Positions 20,660 through 33,071 of a stretch of 64,000 nucleotides of DNA are shown one piece after another. How positions within the stretch are numbered: position 1 is the first letter of the stretch; each line of letters begins with the position of its first letter. The notes below the pieces were generated by a model. It was not told the origin of the DNA. It saw only the letters and a program-made list of their open reading frames with translations, and searched no databases. A program made the position numbers and the translations under genes. The stretch covers positions 97,387,689-97,451,688 of the forward strand of contig NC_072793.1 in the NCBI RefSeq assembly GCF_028583425.1, in the 5' to 3' direction. The stretch is from Eublepharis macularius. Lineage: Eukaryota > Chordata > Lepidosauria > Squamata > Eublepharidae.

Positions 20660-23600
20660 TTGAAGGATAGAGTGGTGGGATGGATACAGTGCTGGACCTG
20701 GGACCACAAAGAATATGTTAACCCTATAAATTAGCAAGGGTTGCCAATATTTTTTTTGAAATCCTGCACCTTTAATGGTTGCATGACAGACCCTGAACTA
20801 GTACTGCTCCTCCAAGCATGGAGATGGAGAGAGATTGGTTCAGTTCCTTTTTCTTTTTGTCATGCACTTGTTAAGGCTACAGGTGGTCTCCAAAAACAAA
20901 AGTGGTAATTGGAGTGCCATCCTCACAAGATGGTCTAAGTCCTTCAGGGTTTAATTCAACCAGGTTCATTTCAGAAATAGTTGATGGCTCAAGCCTCAGT
21001 CATACCAAACAATACCTCTGAACATGAGGAAAGGAGCTAGAATTTTCTGAGCACAGAAACTGGTAACTCTACTTTTTTATGCTAATACCAGTTTCTCAGC
21101 AAAGTGGAACAGCTAATCCAGACCAGCATATTGATGTCCACTTGGCTCATTTATACTGTGAGAACAGCTGGCCTCAATTACAGAAATTAATTCAGTCTTG
21201 CAAGTTGGATTTTTTTGTAATTCAGCTTGCTGAGTATCTGATCATGTTAGTTGCCTTTCACTCCTCTGTATGATTTCTCATTCAGAACTCCCTCTTCTCA
21301 AGATGACTGCTTGCCATATTAAGGCTAGTGCAAGATACTGGAAGCAATCACTCTCAAAAATGTTTTTTAAAATACACTGTTCACGCAGAACCAGAAGCTT
21401 GAAGGAATATGTGTGCATTCTGCACAATAAATGAAAAATAAGCACGTATTTATTATGTAAACAAATGCTTACGCAGAAGGGGCCTGAAGACTGCCAGTCA
21501 GAGTCATCTGTGGATGTCTTCTTCTAGATTTTCCAGCTAGGAACCACTTTGCTTAGTACAATGAAATTGAATTTTGGGCATGGGATATTGATTGCATTGG
21601 TATGAACTTACTATAACTTTTTTTGTCCAAGCAAATCCCACAAATTAAAAGGATGATTTCTGTTCTTTGAAATTTCCAAGCATGTATTGCATTGTGTCCC
21701 TCTGTATATAGCTGACCTATTAGGAAAGGGCAAAAGAGATAAGTGCTATTCAAAGTTCTGGCCCCCTATGGGTATAAGTCATGAGTAGATAGATAGGGCA
21801 AGCTTAAGCAGGTATACTCAGAAGTAAATCCCACTGAGTTCAATGGAACTTACTCCCCAGCAGGTGTACTTAGTACTGCAGTTGTATAGACTTAGTTGTT
21901 GTTCATTTGAATGCAAACTTGGGTCTAAAATCTTCCATGGCAAGATTAAGTTTTTTTCAGATTCATAATGCACAAAAAATATGTTTGTCTCACGCTCTTG
22001 CTGTATGGTTATTCCACATAGGTGACTCTGTACAACAGTTTTGTACTGTTCTAAAGAGTAATGCATTACTTTGGCAACAACAGCAAATTGCCCGTTTGGA
22101 AAATAGGAATAAATGTTCTAATTTCCATAAGTTTTCAGCGATGTAGTAAAAATTTAAACATCACTTTTAAAGGATATGTTTTGTAATATTCAAAGACAGG
22201 AAGGGAATATAGCAAATACAACACAACCTCTCTTAAAAGTGATAATTCCTTATTCTAGATATGTTGTATGTCTACCTAAGCTCCAGTCCTTAGGCATACC
22301 GAATTAAATAGCACAGTAGCAGCTGCTGTTCTCCATATATATTAGCCCCAAATTACTAGACCCTTACTGCTATCCTATGCAGGTCTAAACAGAATCCTAC
22401 TCAAACCTATTCAGTGGGGCTACTCCCAAGAATGTATCTTTAGGATTGTGCTACCAAACACTATCCTTTCTGACCCATATAAAGTCTCTTAGTGGAGAAA
22501 TGAACAGCATAGATCAGTCCCTGACATCTGGTTATCTGGATACTGGTGGTGGGGGAGGAGTGTGTGTGGGTAGACTAAACTTTATTGTGTAGTACAAAAC
22601 ATTCCAGTCAACCATTGTAGTAAAACAAAGAGGCTTAGAATCCTTGTGCTCCTGAAATGATAAAGACCAGAGTGGGTGGAAGGTGGAGAATTATTTTTAC
22701 TGGACTCCCCTGATGAAAGAACATGTAAATAGAGGTGGGTGGGTAGAGAGCAACATTCTTGACAAGCTCATCAGAGGAAAAAGCAAATATCCTATGTGGA
22801 GTTAACCTCTCCCTCACATCACTACTGGCTGCTGATGGGGAGTTCTTTCCATAGTAAAAAATACTTTTAACACTAAACTCACATTAGTGCCAACCTAGTG
22901 CCAACAACTGAATATCCTGTTCCCAAGACACAGGGAGGGTAATCTTGTTCCTGGAATGGAGCACTAATAGCTGTCTTCCATATCAAGTATACTTAAAGGG
23001 AAACAGAAGAGATGCTCCAATGCTGAAAGCCTCTCAAGAACAAATATGTTGTCAGTTTTGAAAATTAAGGGGAAGAGGGAGAGCTGAGCCCTGTTGGTGT
23101 TTACAACTTTTTAAAAAAGACTATATATGCATGGGGAGCACTCATTTTATACAGAAGTCAGGAGAACCAATTAAATACAACTTTAAAATGTTTTTAAAGG
23201 GACAGAAGAGATGTTATTTTTCCCAGTGACTGTTGTGCTTGGAACATGCAATATCCTAGCAACAGAAGTGCTACTTGGAGGGAAGGCATCTGGATCTCAG
23301 ACAAGTAATAACTGTGTTTTTATAACTTTAAAAAAACCTTCTGGAAATATTTTCATCAAATCTAGGCATTGCCAGTTCTTACTCAGCAGATTTTAATGCA
23401 GTAGCCAGCTGCTATTGTCTATCTAGAGAGTCACTGCCATTGCCTCAGGTAGTACAAAACATGGACGTGATGTGAAGCTTCTACAAGTTCCAGACTGTAC
23501 CTCCCTCCCTCTGGTTGAATTAGAATCAACTTTACACACTCCAACAAAGAAGATGAACAGTGTGTCATCTACAGCAAGGCATAAATAGGGAGGGAGTAAT

Positions 23601-24140
23601 TGTGCAAGGTACCCAACCACCCACCTGCTATGTGGATGGGCTGCAATTTTTTTTATTATGTACAAAGGCCTTCATTCCCCCACCCCCCATCCAAACTGAC
23701 ATGGACCCTTTTCCATTATCCACAACTCTAGCCCTAAACCTTTTAAATCATAACTCGTCAATCTTTTCTTTAATGAGAGATACTTCTGAATGACAAATAT
23801 CACAAGCTATCCCTCCTGCTTACCAAGTTGTGTTCTGTATCCTAGAAACAACATAGACTAGGAAGTGTTTCGGAAATGAACCTACAAGCTAAGCACAGAG
23901 AAAAATCCTATCAAAACTATTTTCTTAAAATCTACAGCGGATCTTTCCATGATCTTTTCTTCAGTGTTCTAGGGGATTCATAAAGTACTCTGCAGCAGCT
24001 GGAGAACTCCCATAGCTTCATGAGCTACTTGTTGGAGAACACTATCTTAGTTACCATTGCCACACATAAGATTTTTTTTTCTATATCTACAAGAATCAAG
24101 GACTTTTGTACAAGGTACACGACCTTTTGCACTCTCATAA
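20660..24140. other. Intergenic, nothing recognised
   Basis: AT-rich non-coding sequence. Only short random open frames; no conserved domain, splice-flanked exon or clear repeat family was identified. Confidence 0.5.
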
Positions 24141-24148
24141 GCAAATGT

Positions 24149-24366
24149 ACCCCAACCTGGATGGCCCAGGCTAGCCCAATTTCATCAGATCTGGAAAGCT
24201 AAGCAGTGTTGGCCCTGGTTAGTACTTGGATGGGAGATCACCAAGGAAGGCAAAGTTTGCTACACAGAGGCTGACAATGGTAAACCACCTCTGATAATCT
24301 CTTGCCATGAAAACCCCATGACAGGTTGCCATAAGTTGGTTGTGACTTGTTGGCACTTTGCACATG
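24149..24366 (+). mobile_element. 5S rRNA-derived SINE with target duplication
   Basis: The head matches 5S rRNA closely (AAAGCTAAGCAG, GGTTAGTACTTGGATGGGAG). The tail CAGGTTGCCATAAGTTGGTTGTGACTTG resembles the RTE-BovB 3' end. AGCAAATGT is repeated exactly on both sides (24140-24148 and 24367-24375). Confidence 0.88.
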
Positions 24367-24474
24367 AGCAAATGTGAGAAAATCCACAGGCTTGTTCAGT
24401 GTAGCATTCACCTGGGTGCCTGGGAGGTGATCTATGTTTGGCCACAAAGTTTCAACCAAGAGTATGAGTGGAAG

Positions 24475-24727
24475 CAGGGCTTTTTTTCAGCTGGAACTTG
24501 GTGGAACAGAGTTCCGGAACCTCTTGAAAATGGTCACATGGCTGGTGGCCTCATCCCCTGATCTCCAGACAGGGGGAAGTATAGATTGCCCTCCACACCA
24601 CTGCGTGGAGGGCAATCTCAACTCCCCTCTGTCTGGAGATCGGGGCAGGGCCATCAGCCACATGACCATTTTCTCCGAGGGCAACCCACTGAGTTCCACC
24701 ACCTCTTTTCCCAGAAAAAAATCCCTG
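24475..24727. mobile_element. Palindromic hAT-like MITE
   Basis: 253-bp foldback element. The ends CAGGGCTTTTTTTC and GAAAAAAATCCCTG are inverted, and inner arms pair too (GATCTCCAGACAGGGG with CCCTCTGTCTGGAGATC; GATTGCCCTCCAC with GTGGAGGGCAATC). It is flanked by an exact 8-bp duplication AGTGGAAG (24467-24474 and 24728-24735). Confidence 0.88.
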
Positions 24728-25082
24728 AGTGGAAGAATGTGCTGGTGGCTGGAGAGAGTGCAGGTTTTTCTTTGCTTTACTTCAGCTGTTACCCCAAACA
24801 TGGCTAACTTGCTGTGCAAGCAGTAGGAAGAAAGCAGATGGCTCAAAGGGGTTTTTCTTCTCTCTCTCTCTCAGATTATTATAAGTTGATTGTGGCTGTT
24901 TATGTGCTTTTGCAGTGCCACATGAGAAGTGAAGTGAAAGAAGGCAGAGAAGGAGAGAAGAGGACAAAGAAGGGTGAACTCTACACCCCACTCAATCACA
25001 TACAGTATAAGAAAAGCATGCCTGGGGATTCTTCCATCTCAGATAAGAAGAGGAAATTGTGAAGAAGCAAGGTAGCTGCAAT

Positions 25083-25375
25083 GATTGCAAAAGGAGTAGC
25101 CAAGTCTGTTATAGCAAGATAAAATAAACATCAAGTGACACCTTAAAGACTAACAACATTTATTTCAACATGAATTTTTTGTGAGTCACAGTCAGACATG
25201 TGGAGTGAAATCAAATTCTAGTTAACGGGAAGATTCCCCCCTTGTAGTATTGCTCTTAAGTAGAATTTCCAGTTTGATTTCCCACAGAATATCTGAGGAA
25301 GTGAGCTGTAGCTTTCAAAAGCTCAGATTGAAAAAAATGTTGTTAGTCTTTAAGATGCCACTGGACTTTTATTTA
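25083..25375. mobile_element. MITE with long inverted ends
   Basis: Both ends carry the same inverted block: ACCTTAAAGACTAACAACAT near the left end and ATGTTGTTAGTCTTTAAGAT near the right end, next to TAGCAAGATAAAA and its inverse. No coding content. Relatives are at 2.62, 41.34 and 62.16 kb. Confidence 0.6.
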
Positions 25376-26063
25376 GCTATGCTCACTGCATTCACCGTTC
25401 TGGGGTGAAGTAGCTTTTGATGCTGCTGTGAAATGCAGTAAGTTTGGGAACGCCTACTTCTCACCAATATGGAAATTCTGGACATTTTAAGGTTCTGTGA
25501 AGAGGATTCTAAACTGATACTTTGACAACCTTGTTCTATATCTGAAGGCCTTTGTATGGAGTAGGTGAGCTTACAGGCACTGAGCCCAGCAGGCACCCCT
25601 TTCTGTGGATAGGATTAGCTTCTCAGAACAAGGCCCTTTTTCAGCACTCCAGTCAAAGCCGTGAGTGGTCATGGCCGTGACTAGATAGCTGATGATTGCT
25701 CTGTGGTATTACCAAGATGAAAGAAAAGGAGGGGAGCTTCAGTGCCACCACATGAGAACCATCAAGGTTGTAGGGAAATGGGTTGAACTTGCTCTTTCTG
25801 CTATCACTGGCACTTGCCCTGTTGAAACCCCAAGGCAATAGAATCTAGCACTCTCATCATTGGTAGCACAAGGATCTTTTCATTTCACAGCATGAACTTG
25901 CTGTGAACAATTCTCTACCCTGGAAGAAGTTACCTTCTCCCTAAGCCTAAGAAGAAATTGTGGACATGCGGGAGGTGGGTTTCTGAACAGGTACCAGTAT
26001 AATTTCCTGGACTTACATATTTTTAATATTTTTAAAATTATGGCTTGAATCATCCAAAGGTTG

Positions 26064-26080
26064 GTGTGTGTGTGTGTGTG
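26064..26080. repeat. (TG)n microsatellite
   Basis: Short TG run followed by CGTGTC, just left of the hAT-like element. Confidence 0.85.
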
Positions 26081-26120
26081 CGTGTCATACATTGATATTT
26101 AGAGTAAAAATAAAACAGAT

Positions 26121-26749
26121 CAGGGGCAGACTGGCCATTAAGGCCACCTGGACGAGTCCTGGTTGGCCAGTGGCCTGCCCCCTTCCACTGGGGCTACCCA
26201 GTCCCAGGGGCTACCACACCACCACAGCCACCCCATCCCTAAAACAGGGGTGGATGCTGCAGCAAGGGACAGGACCATCCTACATGGCCTCACCATGCCC
26301 AGTGAGGGACGGGACACTCAGACTCACCTTGCCTGGCAAGAGAAGGGAACACCCAACCCAGCAAGGGTCAAAACAGGGCCACTCCACCTGGTTTCACCTC
26401 ACCTAGTGAGAAACGGGTGGAGCCACCCAGCCTCATCTTGCCCAACAAGAGATGGGATTGGGGCTGCCCTACCCAGCTGTACCTCTCAAGGAATGGGATG
26501 GCACTGCTTGGCTTCACTTTGGTAAGGGAAGAAGCTGCCTTGCCCAGCCTTGCTGTAGTGAGACACCTGGCTTTATCTCACCTGGCAAAGGATGGGGCCA
26601 CCCTTCCCACTTTCACCCTGTCCAGGTGCCTTTGTCGGGCACCTCATCTGAGATGGTCAGGCAAGTGTTCCCTTTCCCTCCTTTGAGGGGTATGGTCAGG
26701 GCAGGGTGGGGCACATTTCCTGGGCCATTTCTGCCCCCCATCCATCCTG
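26121..26749. mobile_element. hAT-like element carrying a minisatellite
   Basis: Starts CAGGGGCAGACTGGCCATTA and ends GGGCCATTTCTGCCCCCC...CATCCTG, an imperfect inverted repeat. It is flanked by 8-bp near-identical duplications AAACAGAT (26113-26120) and AAGCAGAT (26750-26757). Most of the interior is a diverged tandem array of about 40 bp. No transposase. Confidence 0.65.
26215..26640. repeat. Diverged minisatellite, unit about 35-41 bp
   Basis: About ten imperfect units with a shared pattern of GGG-GC-CAC-CC, then CTCACCTTGCC/CACCTCACCT and a purine-rich AGAGA(A)GGG end. Repeats leave all three plus frames partly open, which explains long open frames here. Confidence 0.65.
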
Positions 26750-27893
26750 AAGCAGATAGTATTATTTTTGTGTTCAAGCTAGCTGTTTTATCATGTTTTC
26801 CCAAGAATGCCAGATTTGTCAGTTGAATAATAATTTAACCTTGGCTAAAACAGAGAAATTATTTAGGAAAGACATTTAAAAATAGAGCAACTAAGTGAAC
26901 TGTCTTATCTACTCTTGGTCTGCATAGCATAGATGGCTCCTCATGATCAATCAGAGTATAGTTGTTGAAAGACATCCATGCTCTGCTGGCTGGGTACAGG
27001 TCAGAAAAATGAAATCCAGACCTTGCCAATACCTGGTGAATGAAAAGGCAGCAGTTTAGGGAGGCCAGTAGGGCACAGGGGAAAGGCCAAAGCATGCGCT
27101 GTAGGAATGGCAGGCTTGGCAAAGGACCACAACTAGGACCTGTTACTGCTAGAGAACTAGAAACTTCCTCCATATCCTCTGGTAGCCTACTCCTTTCCCA
27201 TTTGCTACCCTCAATTTCCTCTCTTCAGGCTGTACCTTTTGTAATAGAAAGATGACATTAGTTGAAATAAACCTCTCAGAAAGCCAAGCCAGACTGACCT
27301 CAGTTAATAACATAACATTTCACCTTCTATATTTTAATCAATTTTTATCTTATGCCTTGGAACCCACTACTCCTGTGGTGTTTTATGGTATGATATTGCT
27401 TGTGTTGGAGAGGACTTTCCTGCTCTTTGTGCCCGTCAAATCCCCTCCTTGTGCCCTTCCTCCTCCCCTCCCTCAGTTCCTAACATCCTTCCTCTTCATA
27501 TCCCTCATCCCAAGGTTTCGCCTCACTCTCTCTCCATGCTGCAGACAAGGAATCCATTCTTCAACTAGTAATAAACAGCCAGAGGCTGCCACCAGCTGAC
27601 CAGCCCTCACCTCCGGCCTCAGTCGAGCCCACTTTTCAGAATAATTATTTAAGAGAGAAAGTGGCAGCAACTCATCCTTCATGCCACAGACCCGCAAAGT
27701 ACATATTTTCTGGGTCTCTCTTCCCAATGACTACCTAAGAGCCATCTTCATAGGTTTGCCTCAAGTGTTTTTATTATGGCTATAGAAAATCCAAATGAGG
27801 TCTATCCCCTTCTTCTTGATGCAGAAAATCATCATGAATCATATGTATTTTGCACATCAGATGAACCAAGCCTCTAAAAAAACACCTCTCTTT

Positions 27894-27919
27894 CCCTCCC
27901 TCCCTCCCTCCCTCCCTCC
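27894..27919. repeat. (CCCT)n microsatellite
   Basis: About six CCCT units in tandem. Confidence 0.9.
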
Positions 27920-28232
27920 TACACAGGTCTTTCAGGTCACACTTAAAAACACAATCGCCAACCTGTACTTGGATTGGTGCACTAAAAATCCAGGGATATA
28001 TTCTTAGTGGGTTGTAAAAACTCACATGAAATTTGTAAAATGTTATTTAAAGCATTTGTGTTATGTGAACAAAACCTTTTCAGTGTACCATAAAAGAGAG
28101 AGATCAACACTTCAGCTGCCTGGTCAGGATCCATTTAGTGCAGAGACTCAAGGCTAACTAATATCATAAATATCTTCTGAACTCTGGAGACATATTTGAA
28201 TCCCTCAAAGCACTAGTAGTATTGGTTTATTT

Positions 28233-28415
28233 CAGGCTACCAACTCCCAGCAGAGCCTGGGGAAGGTGGAGTTTGAGGGGGAGCTCAGCAGGGATGAGGT
28301 GCCATAGAGTCGAACTTCGGAAGCTGCCATTCTCTCCAGAGAAAGTAATCTCTAAAGTCTAAAGATGAATTGTAATTCCAAAACTCCAGCTCCCATCTGG
28401 AGGTTGGCAACCCTA
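28233..28415. mobile_element. TAGGG/GGCAACC-type short element
   Basis: CAGGCTACCAACTCCCAG start, GAGGTGCCATAGAGTCGAAC core and an end GGAGGTTGGCAACCCTA. Same family as 6.9 kb. Confidence 0.6.
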
Positions 28416-28561
28416 AAGAGGCTGCTCATTATAAGTCTTGGGAACTGTTGGATACTCTTTTGATTGGCAGAAAAGGGAAGAAAGAAAGCAAAAAGTACTT
28501 AGCTTTAAAATTTGCTCCATCATGGAGATGGACAAAATAACTGAAGTAAAATTCGTAGCAT

Positions 28562-28592
28562 ATATCCTTACTAAAGTCCTTAGTAAGGATAT
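28562..28592. repeat. Short perfect hairpin
   Basis: Arms of 13 bp (ATATCCTTACTAA and its exact inverse) around a 5-nt loop. Isolated in AT-rich intergenic sequence. Confidence 0.6.
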
Positions 28593-29868
28593 AGGGAAAC
28601 AATGGTCATAATCCAGCCCATTTCTCATGGGACAGCAGAGTGTAGAGATGCTCCTCCTAGAAGTGTACCTTTTCCCTTCCACATGAACTTAATATTTGCC
28701 TTACAATAAGTCAGACCACTAATCCATCACTTTCTAGGGACTCCAACAGAAGTCCTTTAATTTGGAGAAGTTAGGGACCGTAGAAACCAGCCACTCTACC
28801 TTGGAACTACGTCCATTCCCAGTGCCATCCCTGTAACAGTCTGCTACCATGTAAGGAGGTCACAGTACAGTGCCGATATAGAAGGCTTAAGTCCGTCCCT
28901 TGCAGAAAGCCACAGAACAAGTGAGATATCTCTGTCACAAAGATGAATTGCGTTTCATTTCTAATGAACCTTTCACACACGTGTACAGAATACTTTAACT
29001 TTGTGTCAATCCTTTACTCCTCTAGCTGACCACCATGCTTTCTTGGCAACTATACAATACAGACTTTCTTTCAGAGCCAGGGTAGCTAAAGAGTGACAAC
29101 AATAGAGTTCTGCTACTTTTTCAATGTATGCCTATAGAAAGAGCAAAAATTCTAATGGATGCTAGTGATTATGAGTACCAAACCAGGAGCACTAGTTAAT
29201 CTTAACCTACAAATTGAAAGTAAGATTTGGAGTATGCAAAGGAGGCTGGCTGGTCCTATAATGTGTTCCTTAAAGTACTTTAAGCATTCATGCCATGCTT
29301 CCTGAAATTCACAGGTCTTTTGAAAGTTCTTCCAGAAACAGTATTTTTAAAATGGTTCTCCTTCTGGAGTTGGCACAGCCTTAAAGAAAGACAGACTCTA
29401 TCCAAGTATAGCGTGGCAGCAAACCAGAGACAGAATTTGACAGAACAAAGCAACCTCCAGCCTCAGAGATGGATAACCATGCAATCAATATGACCAAAGA
29501 GATAATAAGACAGGGAAACTCTTTGGACTTCAGTGTCTTGAGTATATGGAAATGTGTGCAAAAACCCTTTCTTCAAACCCTGAGAGATTATGAGAGAGTT
29601 CACACCAAAAAGGAGGGCAGAAAACCTGTGCCTGCTCCTGAGAGGGGGGGGGATTAAGGAGGAGGAAGCCAGGGCATTGTGCCACACTGTAACCTACCAC
29701 CAAATCATCAATGGGCTGCAACATAAGTAGGACAATAAAACACATCTGGCAAAGGCCTGCATGAGCTGTGTCCATTGGCAGATACTCATAATATCAGTAC
29801 ATGGCACTTTGTGGACTCACCACCCTCCTAGTAAAAAATAATTATTTTGATTTGTTGGCTCTCTTGCA

Positions 29869-29883
29869 GCACTAGGGGGTGCT
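29869..29883 (+). promoter_or_regulatory. CTCF-like motif
   Basis: GCACTAGGGGGTGCT differs at two positions from the common CTCF core CCACTAGGGGGCGCT. It lies between the HYAL1-side CpG island and the HYAL2 3' end, a plausible insulator position. Motif match only; occupancy is unknown. Confidence 0.35.
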
Positions 29884-32800
29884 CTCCTAAAGGATGGAGA
29901 GGAACCACAGGCCATGCCATCCCCTGAGTCAACACCTTAGTAATATAGGAGCTATTAAGAAAAGATATATTTTAAAAAAATAGTGGTGGAAGAGTCTTGC
30001 ATTCTCAGTTTTCAGGGAAGGGGAAATAAACAAACCTGAGTTGGGCCATATGGGCCAGCAATTATTACATTTGCTTAAAAACATAAAATATCCTCTGGCT
30101 TTCTCCCAATTGCTTTATCTGAACAGACTCAAGCCTTCAGCAAGCTATGAGGAAGGGGAAATAGAAGGACAGAACAATCTCTCCCCAGCTTCAAGACAGA
30201 ATGGAAGCTGGTACAGGCAAGCCAAATGACAGTCACCCACTAGTTGAATTTGGCCTGTGGCTTCCTGTTAACTATTAGGACAGATTATTATTAATACCAA
30301 TTTGTAATAACATGATTACAGATCTGCTATTCCCAATATTCTCCTATTCCCAATAGCAAAATATGTCCAGTTATTCAAATTGTATATGATTTTAAAAGGC
30401 CCACTCTTTCTTGTTACAGAGCCTTTTATACATTTTTGAGCACTCTGCATAACGGACATGGGCTAAATATCTTAAAAGAACTAACTGAGAGCAGAGTATC
30501 CCTTCCTCCTATTCAAAAGGTGGGCACTCTTTAAGAAAAGCACCACCACCCTGCCCCGAGCTGGCCTTGGCTAGCTTGTGTAGAAGCAGACACACGCACA
30601 TTCCTTAGGCTGCAGCGTTTTACATGGCTCATATTACTCCTTACTATTTTCCTGAATTTCTACAGGGAATTGTGCTTTATTGTGAAGCAGCAGCTGCCAT
30701 ATCCAAGTCAACAGATAACTATCTTCCTCCATGCCCAGAACTTTCACTTATATGAACAATATTTAAGGTCAGGACTCTTTCTTGGAACTGCAGGCTAATT
30801 TTAATTTACTCAGGAGAGCTCAGAATATTCACTGGTTTGAAGAATGCCTGAATGTTCCTTGCCCTCTAGATCTCAGAACATAATCTTCCAGTGTAAAGGA
30901 TTAGGCTTTGCTATCAGAAACCCATCTCTGGTGAAGTAACAAGGGGTGGCTTCAAACCATAGCCTACCATTTCTTTTACATCAGGCTCCCCTTCTAGGCA
31001 ACATAAATGGATTTTTCAAAACAATGAATTTAGTTTTGAAAAAATCCTTGCCCTTGACCAAGAATCACATACAGCCCAACGTGTTGGCACAGAATAGGCT
31101 AAGGAGCACTGCAGCCCAGGGGCTCAGCTTACATGCTCCATCTGTAGCATTTCCCAGTTTGACAATCTTGGGAAGCAGAACTACAAACAGCGCTGACTGA
31201 GAACATAAAGATGGCTGCTGGTGACAGTACTGGGCAAAGTTAAGCTTTTGGTTGGCTAGCTCAAGGCCAGTTTCCTATATCCTCGGTGCCAATGACCATG
31301 GGGCTCCATGAAGGACAGGAAAGCCACAGACTTTATTGCAGCTCTGCCTTATGGGGCATCTCAAGTTACCAGCACAGTTGCCTCCTGCTTAAGTGTTCAC
31401 CCTTCTCCCATTGTAGCCCCAGTAGGGAACACCACACTTGGCCCAGAACCCTAAAATAAGACTCCAACCTAAATTTCCATGAATCGCCAGACTACATCGC
31501 TGCATTTGGAAATCATAAGATAGAGAGAAGAGAGAATGAATATGAGAAACAGACTATTGCAGGGTGAATTGAAAAACATGTTACCAGAGGGTAAAGAGGT
31601 GGCTGATTCACCTCTAATTCTGCTGTGTATGCCACAAACCTGGTGGGAGCACTCAAGTGCACTTACTGATCTTGTTCACTTTGGCAACAGTCTGGTCATG
31701 CCAATCAATTCTCATTGGCTGAAATACAAGGAGCAGGAGGTGCTGGCAAAGCAACAGCACTCTCCTTCTCCAGGAGGAAGGGTTAGAGAGTGAGCTGAAG
31801 GCCAGGCAGGAGATGGCACCTCTACAAACAGCAGAACTGGGGTGAGGGGGAAGAGTGGGTGAATATTACTTCATTTGGTCTCCCATTTTTGGTCACATAC
31901 TAGAGGCTGGAAGAGTCAAAGAACTGTCAGGCAAAGGGAATAGCTTGAGCCAAACAATTAGAATTCTTTCTGGAGCACAATCAACACTTGTATAAGCTAC
32001 AGTCCTGTAACAGAAGAAACTACTCAAAGGAAAGGTAATGTCAAAATATTTGGGTCTGAGGGCAAATGGTGCTTGAAATTCCAATCATCTTGAAGTTGCA
32101 GACAGCAGTAGGAAAGAACAGGGCAATTATCAGGCACACAGGGCAAGACACCAAATATTCTCTTGTGTGTCTTTAATTCTGAGGTAAAACTTTTTGGTTT
32201 TTCCTGCAATATTCAGGGCACTGACTCAGCACCAGCCACATAAAGACAGGGCACAGCATTCCACATCCCCAGTAACATCAGTGGGTAATATTATCCAGCC
32301 CACCCCACCTTCTGCAAAGCGTATGTCCCATCATAGATCATGTGACTCTCCAGAATAATTCCCCAGTGGCTGAACAGCATTCTTCCTCTTCTCTACCCTC
32401 TATCCTAAAGGAAACTTTTAGGGGACACTCAACACAGCAGCAACTTTTCCTCACTACAGCAGCTCCATCAAACCCACCACACTTCTCTTTAGGCCTAAGT
32501 ATGCTCTAGGGCTCCTGTCTTAGAACTAACTGCGCCCTCTCCCTCTTATAACAGAAGAACCAAGCACTCCCTTCCTAGTCCCAGCAGCCAAGGTCTAAAA
32601 ACAATCCTGAACACAGGCACTTAGATCCTTCCATCCTGCCCCCCACTGTCTCACCCTCCGACTTAACCCAAGGCACATTCAGACAACTGGAGACCAGGGG
32701 CAGCAGAGGTCACCACATCACCAGCAGAGAAGGCAGACCAGGCCACACCTCATACCAGTCTCCTACTTCTGCCAGTCCCTAAAACTGTTCTTTCTTCTAG

Positions 32801-33071
32801 TAGCCCACCTGTCTGTCAACAGAAAAAAAATACCAATGGAGAGAAGGGTGCTTTTTTCTTTCTTTCACCACTTAAAGGGCAAGATCGGAGAGGTAGGACA
32901 GTCACTTAAATAGTAGATCTGCTACATCGCTGCTAAATAAGATACAAAAGAGAGGCTGGTGGCTCCTATTTCTTCCTTTCTGGCTACCCCCACTGTCTAT
33001 CACAACCCCTTCCTCAAACTATGCCCCAGGAACTAGTAGTTGCAGCCACAGAGGTTCCACTTAGAGGCAGC

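Larger units (their letters stand above)
26760..33071. other. Intergenic and HYAL2 3' region
   Basis: Holds the CCCT microsatellite, one TAGGG-type element, a short hairpin and a CTCF-like motif, listed separately. The right end (about 31330-33071) may be HYAL2 3' UTR if the AATAAA at 31337-31332 on minus is used. No coding exon recognised. Confidence 0.45.

Noticed and set aside
19594-20663. Frames of 90-129 aa in the CpG island
   Set aside because: No conserved residues and open frames on both strands; typical of CpG islands.
26068-26826. Three overlapping open frames of 112-124 aa
   Set aside because: They result from a diverged minisatellite within a hAT-like element.
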